Notes: a model not told the origin generated them from the sequence alone. Shown: positions 1 to 6,506, counted from the first letter of the stretch. The stretch is 6,735 nt of DNA from CAZPEV01 sp964585635 (GCA_964585635.1 CAZPEV010000175.1:1-6735), one strand, 5' to 3'. Made by a program: numbers and translations.

Positions 1-102
1 GCGGCCGGCGACGCCAATTGCGACGGCGCGGTCAACGTCGGCGACGCGGTGCACGTGATCAATTATATTTTCAAGAGTGGCCCGGCGCCGTGCTGCCCGT
101 GA
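1..102 (+). CDS. C-terminal end of a dockerin-domain secreted protein (5' part outside window)
   Basis: Frame 1 is open from the first base to TGA at 100-102 and gives the last 33 residues of a protein whose start lies to the left. The residues are one complete F-hand dockerin repeat: a calcium loop (GDANCDGAVNVGD) with Asp, Asn and Asp at loop positions 1, 3 and 5 and Asp at 12, then the helix AVHVINYIF and the tail KSGPAPCCP. Type I dockerins normally carry two such repeats, so the first should lie just upstream. The encoded residues are identical to the end of the next gene (624-725). The next gene starts 32 bases downstream on the same strand, which suggests cotranscription. In cellulosomes dockerins bind cohesins, but no cohesin is visible here. 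In this kind of organism the module may serve surface attachment or protein assembly instead. What the rest of the protein does cannot be known from this window. Confidence 0.85.
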   Translation, partial: AAGDANCDGAVNVGDAVHVINYIFKSGPAPCCP

Positions 103-122
103 TTTCTAATAACGTAGGGATT

Positions 123-126
123 GGAG
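123..126 (+). promoter_or_regulatory. Ribosome binding site for the 196-residue dockerin protein
   Basis: GGAG lies 8 bases before the ATG at 135. It selects this ATG over the upstream in-frame TTG at 18, whose extra residues would be an arginine-rich readthrough of the neighbouring dockerin DNA in the wrong frame. Confidence 0.7.
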
Positions 127-134
127 CAGGAAAA

Positions 135-725
135 ATGAAAGTCCTCGCGTCTATCAATGCAATGACAATTGTGTTAAGCATACTCGCCATATTTACAGGA
201 TCGGCAGAAATTGTTCAAAGTAAAACTCAGTCTTTCAATTCGATGCTATCACCTAATTTCAATGCGTCCCCTAAGTGCCAAACTTCCTCAGATACGATTT
301 ACATCTTAAGAATACCGACAGAGGTTGACCTCCTTCTCGCTACCGATGAAGACGAGGACCTTTCCGAGTGCCAATTATTGATCGGCCCAGGTTATGTGGA
401 GGATTGTACATGGCACTATACTCCGCCTGAGAGTGGTGCATTTACTATAGCATGGTTGGCCACCGATTCCATGGGTGGCTTTTGCCAGGATTCAATAGAT
501 ATTATTATCTGGATTATCCCGTATATCTGCGGCGATGCCAATGGGGACAAGGCCATAAACGTCGGCGATGCGGTATATGTCATCAATTACATCTTTAAGA
601 GTGGGCCGGCGCCGGCGCCGGTTGCGGCCGGCGACGCCAACTGCGACGGCGCGGTCAACGTGGGTGACGCGGTGCACGTGATCAATTACATCTTCAAGAG
701 TGGCCCGGCGCCTTGTTGTCCGTGA
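135..725 (+). CDS. Secreted Ig/cadherin-like protein with C-terminal dockerin module
   Basis: A protein of 196 residues. Residues 1-24 look like a signal peptide: Lys2, a hydrophobic core at about 8-20, and a likely cut near GSA at 22-24. Residues about 50-128 form a small beta-rich domain with the pattern of Ig- or cadherin-like repeats common in surface proteins (YTPPESGAFTIAWLATDS, then Cys117 and a beta strand IDIIIW). I cannot name its ligand. Residues 132-196 are two F-hand repeats of a type I dockerin-like module. The first loop has Asp134, Asn136, Asp138, Asn142 and Asp145. The second has Asp167, Asn169, Asp171, Asn175 and Asp178. The first 130 codons are much poorer in GC than the dockerin part (21 of 60 bases at 181-240 against 49 of 60 at 601-660), which suggests a domain fusion or a transferred ectodomain. 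The start at 135 is supported by GGAG and by the signal peptide. The protein is probably exported and surface-bound, and its function is unknown. Confidence 0.85.
   Translation: MKVLASINAMTIVLSILAIFTGSAEIVQSKTQSFNSMLSPNFNASPKCQTSSDTIYILRIPTEVDLLLATDEDEDLSECQLLIGPGYVEDCTWHYTPPESGAFTIAWLATDSMGGFCQDSIDIIIWIIPYICGDANGDKAINVGDAVYVINYIFKSGPAPAPVAAGDANCDGAVNVGDAVHVINYIFKSGPAPCCP
531..713 (+). repeat. Two internal dockerin F-hand repeats
   Basis: Two 84-base units (531-614 and 630-713), offset by 99 bases, encode the paired calcium-binding repeats of the 196-residue protein. They share the codon pattern for GDAN.D...NVGDAV.VINYIFKSGPAP. The linker between them is a Pro-Ala run. The pair is the normal architecture of a type I dockerin. 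Confidence 0.85.
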
Positions 726-799
726 GTGGCAGCGCCTGCCTCTCGGGCAGAGCCAGATTACGACTGACGGGTAAATGATGGCGCCCGAACTGACCGTCG

Positions 800-2059
800 A
801 TGAGAAAAAGACCTAGAAGAATGATGCTTTTCCCGGCGGTGTCCTATGCGTGCCTGATCGGTCTGGGTGCCGGACTCATCCACGCGAGTGAAATTGACAA
901 GAAGGATTCTCCGTCCGCAACCGAAGCGAGGCAGGTTTCAAGAGATATCGCCAACGGCATGGGTGAATGGTTTGAGCGGTACGCCCATAACCCGTTGTCT
1001 ATTCCCCAGGACTCCGCCCTCGGCGTGGTGCATCCCGACGTCCTCTTCTTCCCGGACGGCCGGGATGGATACCGGTTTTGGATGTTCTACACGCCGTACC
1101 CCCCTCCGGCGCGCGAAAATCCTTGTTTGGCCCGGTCCGCCGACGGCCTAAGATTCGATGATTCCGGCCTCAGCAATCCCCTGATCGTCAAGACGGAGCC
1201 CTGGGAAGGGCGGCACCTGGCCGACGTGGACGTCATTAAGGTCGACAGCACCTGGTACATGTATTATGTGGGCATTAATTCGGCCGGAACGGGCGGCATC
1301 GGATTGGCGCTTTCGGCAGACGGCAAAAACTGGACAAAATACGCCCATAATCCAATCATCTGTCCGACCCAATCATGGGAGAATAACTGGGTCGGTGCGC
1401 CGGCGGCGTATCATGACGGCCGGAAGTTCTGGATCTGGTTTTCCGGGGGATTTTCGCGGGGCATCGAGCTGGCGAGTTCCTCGGACGGGATATCCTGGGT
1501 CCGGGAGAACGACGGTGACCCGGTGCTTACCGGCACGCCCGGCGGGTGGGACGCCGGCGGGGTCACCCATCCCAGCGTGATCGGCTACCGGGATACGCTC
1601 TGGATGTATTACCTGGGATTTTCCGCCGTCGGCACCCATCACGATCGCCTCGGATTGGCCAAATCGGTGGACAAGCTGCACTGGACGAAGTGCGGCGGCG
1701 ACGCCGTCCTTGATACGGTGCAGCACGGTTGGGAAGGGTATCATATCTATCGCGCTTCGCCGGTCATCATTCAGGATACGATGTGGCTGTACTATTCGGC
1801 GTATAATGACGGGGGACCGAGCGTGCCGCATATCGGCCGGGCCAGGTCGTACTCCTTTGTCCGGGGTGATGCCGACGGAGACGGAGCGGTCGGTATCAAT
1901 GATGCCGTCGTCATCATCAACTATATCTTCGCGGCCGGCCCGGGGCCGACTCCGCCGCCGGCGGGCGACACCAACTGCGACGGCGCGGTCAACGCCGGTG
2001 ATGCGGTGAGGGTAATCAATTATGTTTATCGGGGAGGTCCGGCGCCGGATTGTCCCTGA
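800..2059 (+). CDS. Secreted five-bladed beta-propeller (glycosidase-like) with C-terminal dockerin
   Basis: A protein of 419 residues. Residues 1-30 are a signal peptide: a basic start (RKRPRR), a hydrophobic core at about 9-28, and a probable cut after HAS (28-30). Residues about 55-353 repeat one blade pattern five times. Each blade has an aromatic strand (FWMFYT 93-98, WYMYYVG 152-158, FWIWFSG 210-216, LWMYYLG 267-273, MWLYYSA 328-334). Four are followed by an Asp-box-like S-x-D turn (113-116, 172-178, 227-233, 289-295). A W-[E/D] motif precedes blades 2-5 (135, 193, 250, 311). This is the style of five-bladed GH43, GH32 and GH130 clans, whose members cleave or phosphorolyse glycans. Asp80 and Asp142 or Asp144 sit where such enzymes carry catalytic acids, but I cannot confirm a full active site, so it may only bind sugar. 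Residues 356-419 are a two-repeat dockerin module with calcium loops at Asp357-Asp368 and Asp390-Asp401. No strong Shine-Dalgarno stands before 800. Met8 and Met9 are alternative starts but would lose the basic signal-peptide region. Confidence 0.85.
   Translation: MRKRPRRMMLFPAVSYACLIGLGAGLIHASEIDKKDSPSATEARQVSRDIANGMGEWFERYAHNPLSIPQDSALGVVHPDVLFFPDGRDGYRFWMFYTPYPPPARENPCLARSADGLRFDDSGLSNPLIVKTEPWEGRHLADVDVIKVDSTWYMYYVGINSAGTGGIGLALSADGKNWTKYAHNPIICPTQSWENNWVGAPAAYHDGRKFWIWFSGGFSRGIELASSSDGISWVRENDGDPVLTGTPGGWDAGGVTHPSVIGYRDTLWMYYLGFSAVGTHHDRLGLAKSVDKLHWTKCGGDAVLDTVQHGWEGYHIYRASPVIIQDTMWLYYSAYNDGGPSVPHIGRARSYSFVRGDADGDGAVGINDAVVIINYIFAAGPGPTPPPAGDTNCDGAVNAGDAVRVINYVYRGGPAPDCP
1926..2056 (+). 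repeat. Second half of a dockerin F-hand pair
   Basis: The DNA encodes the end of the first F-hand helix (INYIFAAGPGP), a Pro-rich linker, and the second loop and helix ending GGPAPDCP. It is clearly related to the module at 531-725 but more diverged, both in sequence and in the residue at loop position 9 of the first repeat (Gly365 instead of Asn). Confidence 0.7.
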
Positions 2060-2133
2060 TCAGCCGCGGTCGGCGGCATCATCGCCTAACCAAGATCGGT
2101 CATGCGACCATTTCCCGGTGATAAGCTCGCCTC

Positions 2134-4956
2134 TTAGTAAGGATTCCCGGTCAGGACAAAGCCGCCCCAGAGCAGGGGATGGCCATGCCCCTTTTCCCGG
2201 CGGCATCGGCGGAGGACTTCCAGGGCCGATTCCCGGAGGGCATCGCGCTTGGTTATTCCGTTCAGCCAGCGGCGATAGAACCCCTTCATCAGGTCGGCAG
2301 TTTCTTTGTCGGGGACCTTCCATAGGCTCATCACGATGGCCTTGGCGCCGGCGTGACGGAAGGCCCGGCGCAGGCCGAAGATTCCCTCACCGCGGCCGAC
2401 TTCCCCAAGCCCCGATTCGCAGGCCGAGAGCGTCGCCAATTCGGTTCCCGTGAGATTCAATCCCGATACCTCGTAGGCCGTCAGGATGCCATCCTCGGCT
2501 GCGACGCCAGGATCGCCGCCGGCGATCGCCCGATTGGCACCGGCCAGCACCAGTCCGGACTGCAGGAGGGAATTGGCGGTAGCGCTCGTTTCTTCGTCGT
2601 CTGGTGAAGGGCAAAAAAAGCCGTGGGTGACCAGGTGGAGAATCCGCGGCGGCTGATCGAGCTGCTTCAAGACATCCTCACGGGCGGCACTGCCGTAAAA
2701 TTCACGGACCGGCTCACGGCCTATGTTCTTGAGAATCCGGGCGATCTCCATGGTCTCGCTGCGGCCGTATTGCAGGGGGGTGAAAGCTCTGTCCAGACAG
2801 GAGACCGCGCCCCGCATCGGTTCGGGTGCCGGCGATGTCGTGACCGGCGATTTCGACCCCGCCGCCGTTTGGCCCAGGGTGGAATCTTTGGACTCCCCGG
2901 CGTTAAAATCCGGGTCCGCCATCAAGACGGCCGCCCCTGCAGCAGTCGTGCTGTCGCGGAATCGCAGCAGTTCGCGCCCCGCCGACAGGTAACTCAAGCG
3001 ATATTCTTCGATCAGATACGACCCGTTCGGCTGGGGCAGGATCTCAAACGGCAGCAATCCCAGGTAGCCATAGGGGGACAGCAGAATCGTGGTGCGTCCG
3101 TGGAAGTGGGGAACCAGCGGGGCAAAGAGACGCTCGTACAGGGGGGCTGTGATCTCCTTCAGTTGCGTCTCAAGGTCGGCCGCCAGGGGTGAAAAGATCA
3201 TCGCCTCGGCGGCATAAATGGATTCCCTGGCGCGGCGGACCAGCGAATCGATGACCTCGGCGGAACCCAGATCGACGACGTCAATGGCGCCGGCCCGATC
3301 CAATACAAAGGCCAGATATCGAGGCGGAAAATAGTTGACGATCCGGCAGTCGCGCTGCGACAGGTCAAACGGAAAGCAGACGACAAACTCGCACAGGACG
3401 GCGTCCTGAGGGAGGCCGGCGGCCACGTCGGCAACCGTGAAGCGATGGGCGCCGAGCTTGTCGCCAAACGCCGCGCATCGCCCGCTGAGCTCGGTTTCGA
3501 GGGAATCCTGCGCCAGGAAAAGGCGCTGGATATTATCGCCGGCGAGGGGGGCGGCATTGCCTTCCAGGCCGGTCGTGCTCATGTTGGCGATCAGGGTGCA
3601 GATATCCGCTCGCCGTGCCAGCATGGAGGTGATGGCGGTGTCATCGGAGCAGTAGGCGGTCGATTTTTCGGCCATGACGGCATCGCTGACGATGGCCTTT
3701 TCTCTCAAAATCATTTCCATGGCCAACGGCTTCGCCCCGGCTGCCTTGCCGGAGGCCGCGAGCGTCAGCAGGCCGTGATCCATGACCGGCGCCCGGTTGA
3801 TCCATCTTAATTTCTGTGTCTCCGAGGAGAAGGAAAAAGCGTATTCGATAAATGAAAGCTGGCCCGCCAGGAATTTCCGATAAGCGGTGAGGCTTCCGTC
3901 ATAGTCGCCGGAAGCGAGGCAAATATAGGCCGACAATAGTCGGCACCGTCCGACGTTGGGATGGCGTGGCCCGAGGAATTTTTCCAGCATATTCACGGCC
4001 CTGGTGCATAAGGACTCGGCTTCGGGGAGCTGCCCCGCGCACCAGTTACGGTAGGCCAGCAATTGAAGGGTATAGCCGGTCATGACGTCCTCGGGCATCG
4101 ATTTCTTGCTGAGGAGGGCCACGGCTTCCCGGTAGCACGAATCAGCAAAGGCGCTATTCCCTATGTCATAATTAAGGGTGGCCAGCCAGCCCAGGCAGTA
4201 TGCCACCTGGGGATGATCGGGGCCCAAAATCAATTTGAAGATGCGCATGGCCCGCGCATACATGCCGGAAGCCGTCTCGGCCTTACTTTGCCCGGTGAAG
4301 ACCGGCGCCAGGCGCATGAGTGTCTGGCCCAAGGTCAAATCATCGGGGCCGGCTGATTTTTCCCTGATGGCAATCATCTTGACGGCCAGGGATTCCGCTT
4401 CGGCATACTTAACCTGTTCACCCAGATTCACCGCCAGCAATTCAAGAGTCGTCATCGACTGGGGCGCATCGGGTCCATAGGTCCGGGTAAAAACCGCCAG
4501 CGCCTGACGCAGGAGCCGTTCCGATTCATCGTATTCGCCCTGCTGCATGGAGACCGATCCCAGCAGAGTCAGGATCGTGCCGCGCATCGAATCAGACGGG
4601 TGGGCGGCCTGCCGATCCACATCCAACGCCTTCCGCAGCAAGGAATCAGACCGGTTGAAATCAGATTTGGCCATATAGACCTGGGCGACGGCATAATAGG
4701 TACAGACCAGAAGGGAATCCGGGACGTTTCCGCCGCGTTGGGCCAAATCCAGGGCACGGCATCCCAGCGTCAAGCTGGAATCAAGCTGCCAAGCCTGCCG
4801 CAGCGTTTGTGTTTGACTAAGCAGGGTCGAGATATATCCGATGGTGTCCGACAGAGCCGGCGCCGGATCGGCCGCCGTGGCCATGCCCCCCGGCAGCCAC
4901 CACAGCCAAATGAAGGCACAGAGAAACGTCTTCGGATAGGCCGGAATAGGCATCAT
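2134..4956 (-). CDS. Secreted TPR-CHAT protein (putative caspase-like cysteine protease)
   Basis: A protein of 940 residues. Residues 1-29 are a signal peptide: Lys9, a hydrophobic core FLCAFIWLWWL at 11-21, and an Ala-x-Ala cut near 26-28. Residues about 80-372 hold some seven tetratricopeptide repeats of about 42 residues, of the kinesin-light-chain type, with GPD or GP-x-HP marks between helices (161, 203, 245, 329). A helical linker at about 375-500 leads into the CHAT domain at about 515-940. This carries the family's LLSPYGYLGLLPFEIL strand (625-640), the catalytic histidine in LVTHGFF (His778), the catalytic cysteine in LSACESG (Cys846), then GRGEG (854-858), AGAKAIVMSLWKVPD (869-883) and LLWGGFVLTG at the end. 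Both members of the Cys-His dyad are intact, so it should be an active peptidase of the caspase/separase clan. The TPRs would bind a partner or the substrate. Its gene follows the anti-sigma gene by 47 bases, so it probably shares its transcript. The export signal places it outside the cytoplasm, unlike Csx29 of type III-E CRISPR. The start has two adjacent ATGs with GGGA 5 bases upstream. The substrate is unknown. Confidence 0.93.
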   Translation of the reverse strand: MMPIPAYPKTFLCAFIWLWWLPGGMATAADPAPALSDTIGYISTLLSQTQTLRQAWQLDSSLTLGCRALDLAQRGGNVPDSLLVCTYYAVAQVYMAKSDFNRSDSLLRKALDVDRQAAHPSDSMRGTILTLLGSVSMQQGEYDESERLLRQALAVFTRTYGPDAPQSMTTLELLAVNLGEQVKYAEAESLAVKMIAIREKSAGPDDLTLGQTLMRLAPVFTGQSKAETASGMYARAMRIFKLILGPDHPQVAYCLGWLATLNYDIGNSAFADSCYREAVALLSKKSMPEDVMTGYTLQLLAYRNWCAGQLPEAESLCTRAVNMLEKFLGPRHPNVGRCRLLSAYICLASGDYDGSLTAYRKFLAGQLSFIEYAFSFSSETQKLRWINRAPVMDHGLLTLAASGKAAGAKPLAMEMILREKAIVSDAVMAEKSTAYCSDDTAITSMLARRADICTLIANMSTTGLEGNAAPLAGDNIQRLFLAQDSLETELSGRCAAFGDKLGAHRFTVADVAAGLPQDAVLCEFVVCFPFDLSQRDCRIVNYFPPRYLAFVLDRAGAIDVVDLGSAEVIDSLVRRARESIYAAEAMIFSPLAADLETQLKEITAPLYERLFAPLVPHFHGRTTILLSPYGYLGLLPFEILPQPNGSYLIEEYRLSYLSAGRELLRFRDSTTAAGAAVLMADPDFNAGESKDSTLGQTAAGSKSPVTTSPAPEPMRGAVSCLDRAFTPLQYGRSETMEIARILKNIGREPVREFYGSAAREDVLKQLDQPPRILHLVTHGFFCPSPDDEETSATANSLLQSGLVLAGANRAIAGGDPGVAAEDGILTAYEVSGLNLTGTELATLSACESGLGEVGRGEGIFGLRRAFRHAGAKAIVMSLWKVPDKETADLMKGFYRRWLNGITKRDALRESALEVLRRCRREKGHGHPLLWGGFVLTGNPY

Positions 4957-5003
4957 CTTTATCCCAGGTGTCCGGCGGTGGGCACTTTGGCGGTGAGGGT
5001 CGC

Positions 5004-5693
5004 TTATTCTATTCTGAAACCGTATACCTGTCTATTTAATGGTGGTTTTCCGCCGGCGTCAAGTATTTCCAGGGTGAATTTTCCTCGGTGCATCAGATTG
5101 GCGGGAAAGAGGATTGATCCTCTCTCATATTTGTCGAAGCCATCATAGGCCGGGTAGGAGGCCAAAACGGCGCCATCCTCAGCGGCCAGGAGGAGTTGAT
5201 ATTTCTGCCCGACGAGGGCGCCACGATAGACGAATTCAATGACGGCGTCGCGGCCGGACGCAAGCGAAAGGGGTTCGGCGGCGGCGGACCGGCTGGGATG
5301 GAGCATCAGCGTTTGCAACTGTCGAAAGCCACCTCGGGCTCCAGCCCCGGTCCAGCCCAAATAGGCGGGATAGATCAGGATAAGCAGGACCAGATAGATC
5401 AACGCCGGTCGAAAGGTCCAGGTACGATTCGGCCAAAGCCAGTGCCAAAGCTGTCGGCGGAAGGTCAACGGGAGCACCTCGGTTCTTTCGGCCGGGGAGA
5501 CAGCCTGGCGGGCGCCAACATCCTGGCGCAGATTTTCGGCGTGAGGAGCGAAATTCTGCACGGTCTCAAAGCAGGCGCGACAAGCCAGCAGGTGGATTTC
5601 GAAGCGCTCGACATCCTCGGCCGACAGCGCCCCCAACTCATAGGCATGTAAGAGAATACCGACGTCCGGAGCAATGCATGCGCGATTATTCAT
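5004..5693 (-). CDS. Membrane-bound zinc-finger anti-sigma factor
   Basis: A protein of 229 residues. The N-terminal cytoplasmic part has the H-x3-C-x2-C signature of zinc anti-sigma (ZAS) domains: His34, Cys38 and Cys41, in HLLACRAC, preceded by the helix LSAEDVERFEIH. The usual upstream fourth ligand could be Cys6 or His16. One membrane helix lies at about 97-116 (ALIYLVLLILIYPAYLGW). The outer domain (about 117-229) is predicted to be beta-rich, with alternating hydrophobic strands (AVIEFVYRG, YQLLLAAEDGAVLASY, GKFTLEILDAG), like an Ig-fold sensor or carrier domain. I do not recognise it by name. Its ATG overlaps the TGA of the sigma gene (ATGA). A strong GGGAGGG Shine-Dalgarno lies 5 bases upstream, inside the sigma reading frame, so the two should be made in fixed ratio by translational coupling. 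The family holds its partner sigma at the membrane until a signal or a protease frees it. The pairing with this sigma is inferred from the gene overlap. Confidence 0.88.
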   Translation of the reverse strand: MNNRACIAPDVGILLHAYELGALSAEDVERFEIHLLACRACFETVQNFAPHAENLRQDVGARQAVSPAERTEVLPLTFRRQLWHWLWPNRTWTFRPALIYLVLLILIYPAYLGWTGAGARGGFRQLQTLMLHPSRSAAAEPLSLASGRDAVIEFVYRGALVGQKYQLLLAAEDGAVLASYPAYDGFDKYERGSILFPANLMHRGKFTLEILDAGGKPPLNRQVYGFRIE

Positions 5694-6223
5694 TCAAACC
5701 CTCCCCGATCGAGGCAGGCACCGAGCATCTCGCGACCCCGGTTCAAGATGACATACAGGTTATTCGGTTTCACCTCTAGGCGGCGGCAAATTTCGATCGT
5801 ATCATACCCCTGATAGACCAGGTTGAGCACCCGGGCATACCGGGGGTAGGCCCGCACCAGCTTGCGCAGGCAATCACGCAGCCGGGCCGCCATAAGCTGG
5901 GCGGATTCCGCCGCTTCGCTTTTTGGGCCGGTATCGGTTTGCATCTCGTCTGCCATTACCCTTTGACGGACTTCTCGGCGCTGGTAATAATTGCCGATCT
6001 TTCGTTTTAATATGCCATACGCCCACGGCTCAAACCTGCCGGTCGGACCCTCGGTCATATATTTCTGAAGGACCGTCAGACAGGCATCGTGGGCGATATC
6101 CTCGGCCTCCTCCCCCGGTACTCTTCGTTTCGCCAGATAGGTGAATCTTACAAGAAGAAACCGGACGATTTCTTCCTCGGCCGATTTGTCGCCCTGCCGA
6201 GCCCGAGTCAGCAACTTTTCCAC
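5690..6223 (-). CDS. ECF-type RNA polymerase sigma factor
   Basis: A protein of 177 residues, the usual ECF length. Region sigma-2 covers about 8-85: EEAEDIAHDACLTVLQKY (38-55) is the core-binding and -10 region, and FEPWAYGILKRKIGNYYQRR (64-83) is the typical W..GI.R...... helix. A short acidic linker follows. Region sigma-4 covers about 113-172, with a helix-turn-helix at about 140-167 (YDTIEICRRLEVKPNNLYVI) for the -35 element. It directs polymerase to a set of genes unknown here, probably including envelope or surface functions. The start is GTG, chosen because AGAGGA lies 8 bases upstream. The nearby ATG at 6231 is out of frame. The gene is first in a three-gene operon with its probable inhibitor and the TPR-CHAT protein. 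It has a sigma-70-like promoter upstream, so expression need not depend on its own activity. Confidence 0.92.
   Translation of the reverse strand: MEKLLTRARQGDKSAEEEIVRFLLVRFTYLAKRRVPGEEAEDIAHDACLTVLQKYMTEGPTGRFEPWAYGILKRKIGNYYQRREVRQRVMADEMQTDTGPKSEAAESAQLMAARLRDCLRKLVRAYPRYARVLNLVYQGYDTIEICRRLEVKPNNLYVILNRGREMLGACLDRGGFE
5699..5706 (-). promoter_or_regulatory. Ribosome binding site for the anti-sigma factor
   Basis: On the - strand GGGGAGGG lies 5 bases before the ATG at 5693. It lies inside the last codons of the sigma gene (encoding Arg-Gly-Gly of the C terminus), so the anti-sigma factor is read by ribosomes that finish or restart at the ATGA overlap. Confidence 0.8.
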
Positions 6224-6231
6224 GGTGTCAT

Positions 6232-6237
6232 TCCTCT
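6232..6237 (-). promoter_or_regulatory. Ribosome binding site deciding the GTG start of the sigma gene
   Basis: On the - strand AGAGGA stands 8 bases before the GTG at 6223. No in-frame ATG lies nearer with a comparable site. Confidence 0.65.
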
Positions 6238-6258
6238 TGCGGCGAAGGACTATACCGC

Positions 6259-6287
6259 AAATTACCCCCGACCGGCGACACTGTCAA
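6259..6287 (-). promoter_or_regulatory. Predicted sigma-70-like promoter of the sigma/anti-sigma/CHAT operon
   Basis: On the - strand a perfect -35 box TTGACA (6287-6282) is followed by a 17-base spacer and a weak -10 box TAATTT (6264-6259). Transcription would start near 6252, leaving a leader of about 30 bases before the GTG. A second A/T-rich box, TATAGT (6254-6249), lies closer but has no -35 box at the right distance. This is a housekeeping-type promoter, not an ECF-type GGAAC box. Confidence 0.5.
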
Positions 6288-6506
6288 CATCGAAAGCGAC
6301 CAGGCGGAGCCGGCCGCTGTAAGATTCAGCCTTGTTATCAAACAAATAGAAAGGATCGATCAGGGCGTGTCCGGTCGAGATTGGCCAGGCTGCGTATGTT
6401 TGCCGGTCGTTGGGAGGGAAGACGGCAGACCGGTAGTCACCTCGGCGTCCCCCAAAGTTGGCACATGAGACGCGTCAAGGATCGCGAGGGAGGGTATCGC
6501 GAAAAG

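Larger units (their letters stand above)
1..725 (+). repeat. Duplicated dockerin coding segment (1-102 and 624-725)
   Basis: The 102 bases at 1-102 and at 624-725 align end to end without gaps and both finish at the TGA stop. By eye they differ at 8 positions, all third codon positions and all synonymous, so the 33 encoded residues are identical. A weaker in-gene copy of the same module lies at 531-614, and a more diverged one at 1968-2059. The span given covers both copies and the unique DNA between them. This looks like a dockerin cassette duplicated between neighbouring genes, or homogenised by gene conversion, and then held under strong protein-level selection. Confidence 0.85.

Noticed and set aside
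18..134. Upstream extension of the 196-residue protein to a TTG at 18
   Set aside because: The extra residues are an out-of-frame reading of the preceding dockerin DNA, whereas ATG 135 has GGAG 8 bases upstream and begins a signal peptide.
606..621. Perfect 16-base palindrome CCGGCGCCGGCGCCGG
   Set aside because: It encodes the Gly-Pro-Ala-Pro-Ala-Pro linker of the dockerin with GC-rich codons, so repetition of GCG/CCG codons explains it without a regulatory role.
1373..1831. Open frame of about 150 codons on the - strand inside the propeller gene
   Set aside because: Antisense shadow of GC-rich coding DNA. The + strand frame has a signal peptide, repeated blades and a dockerin.
1..2059. 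A cellulosome gene cluster
   Set aside because: Dockerins are present, but no scaffoldin, cohesin or cellulase is visible. Type I dockerin repeats are also common in non-cellulolytic bacteria.
2060..2133. Bidirectional terminator between the convergent genes
   Set aside because: Only 4-base stems are visible (2072-2075 with 2083-2086, and GGTC/GACC near 2098-2109), and none is followed by a T run. Termination may be Rho-dependent.
2623..3192. Long open frame on the + strand opposite the TPR-CHAT gene
   Set aside because: It lies wholly inside the well-supported CHAT coding region on the other strand, has a Gln/Arg/Gly-rich shadow-like composition, and shows no domain. The frames at 3445-3810, 4063-4356, 4600-5148 and 5196-5651 are rejected for the same reason.
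2134..6223. A type III-E CRISPR (Craspase) locus, suggested by TPR-CHAT plus sigma factor
   Set aside because: There is no repeat-spacer array and no Cas7-11, Cas1 or Csx31-like gene. The anti-sigma gene encodes a membrane ZAS protein rather than a Csx30-like one, and the CHAT protein has a signal peptide.
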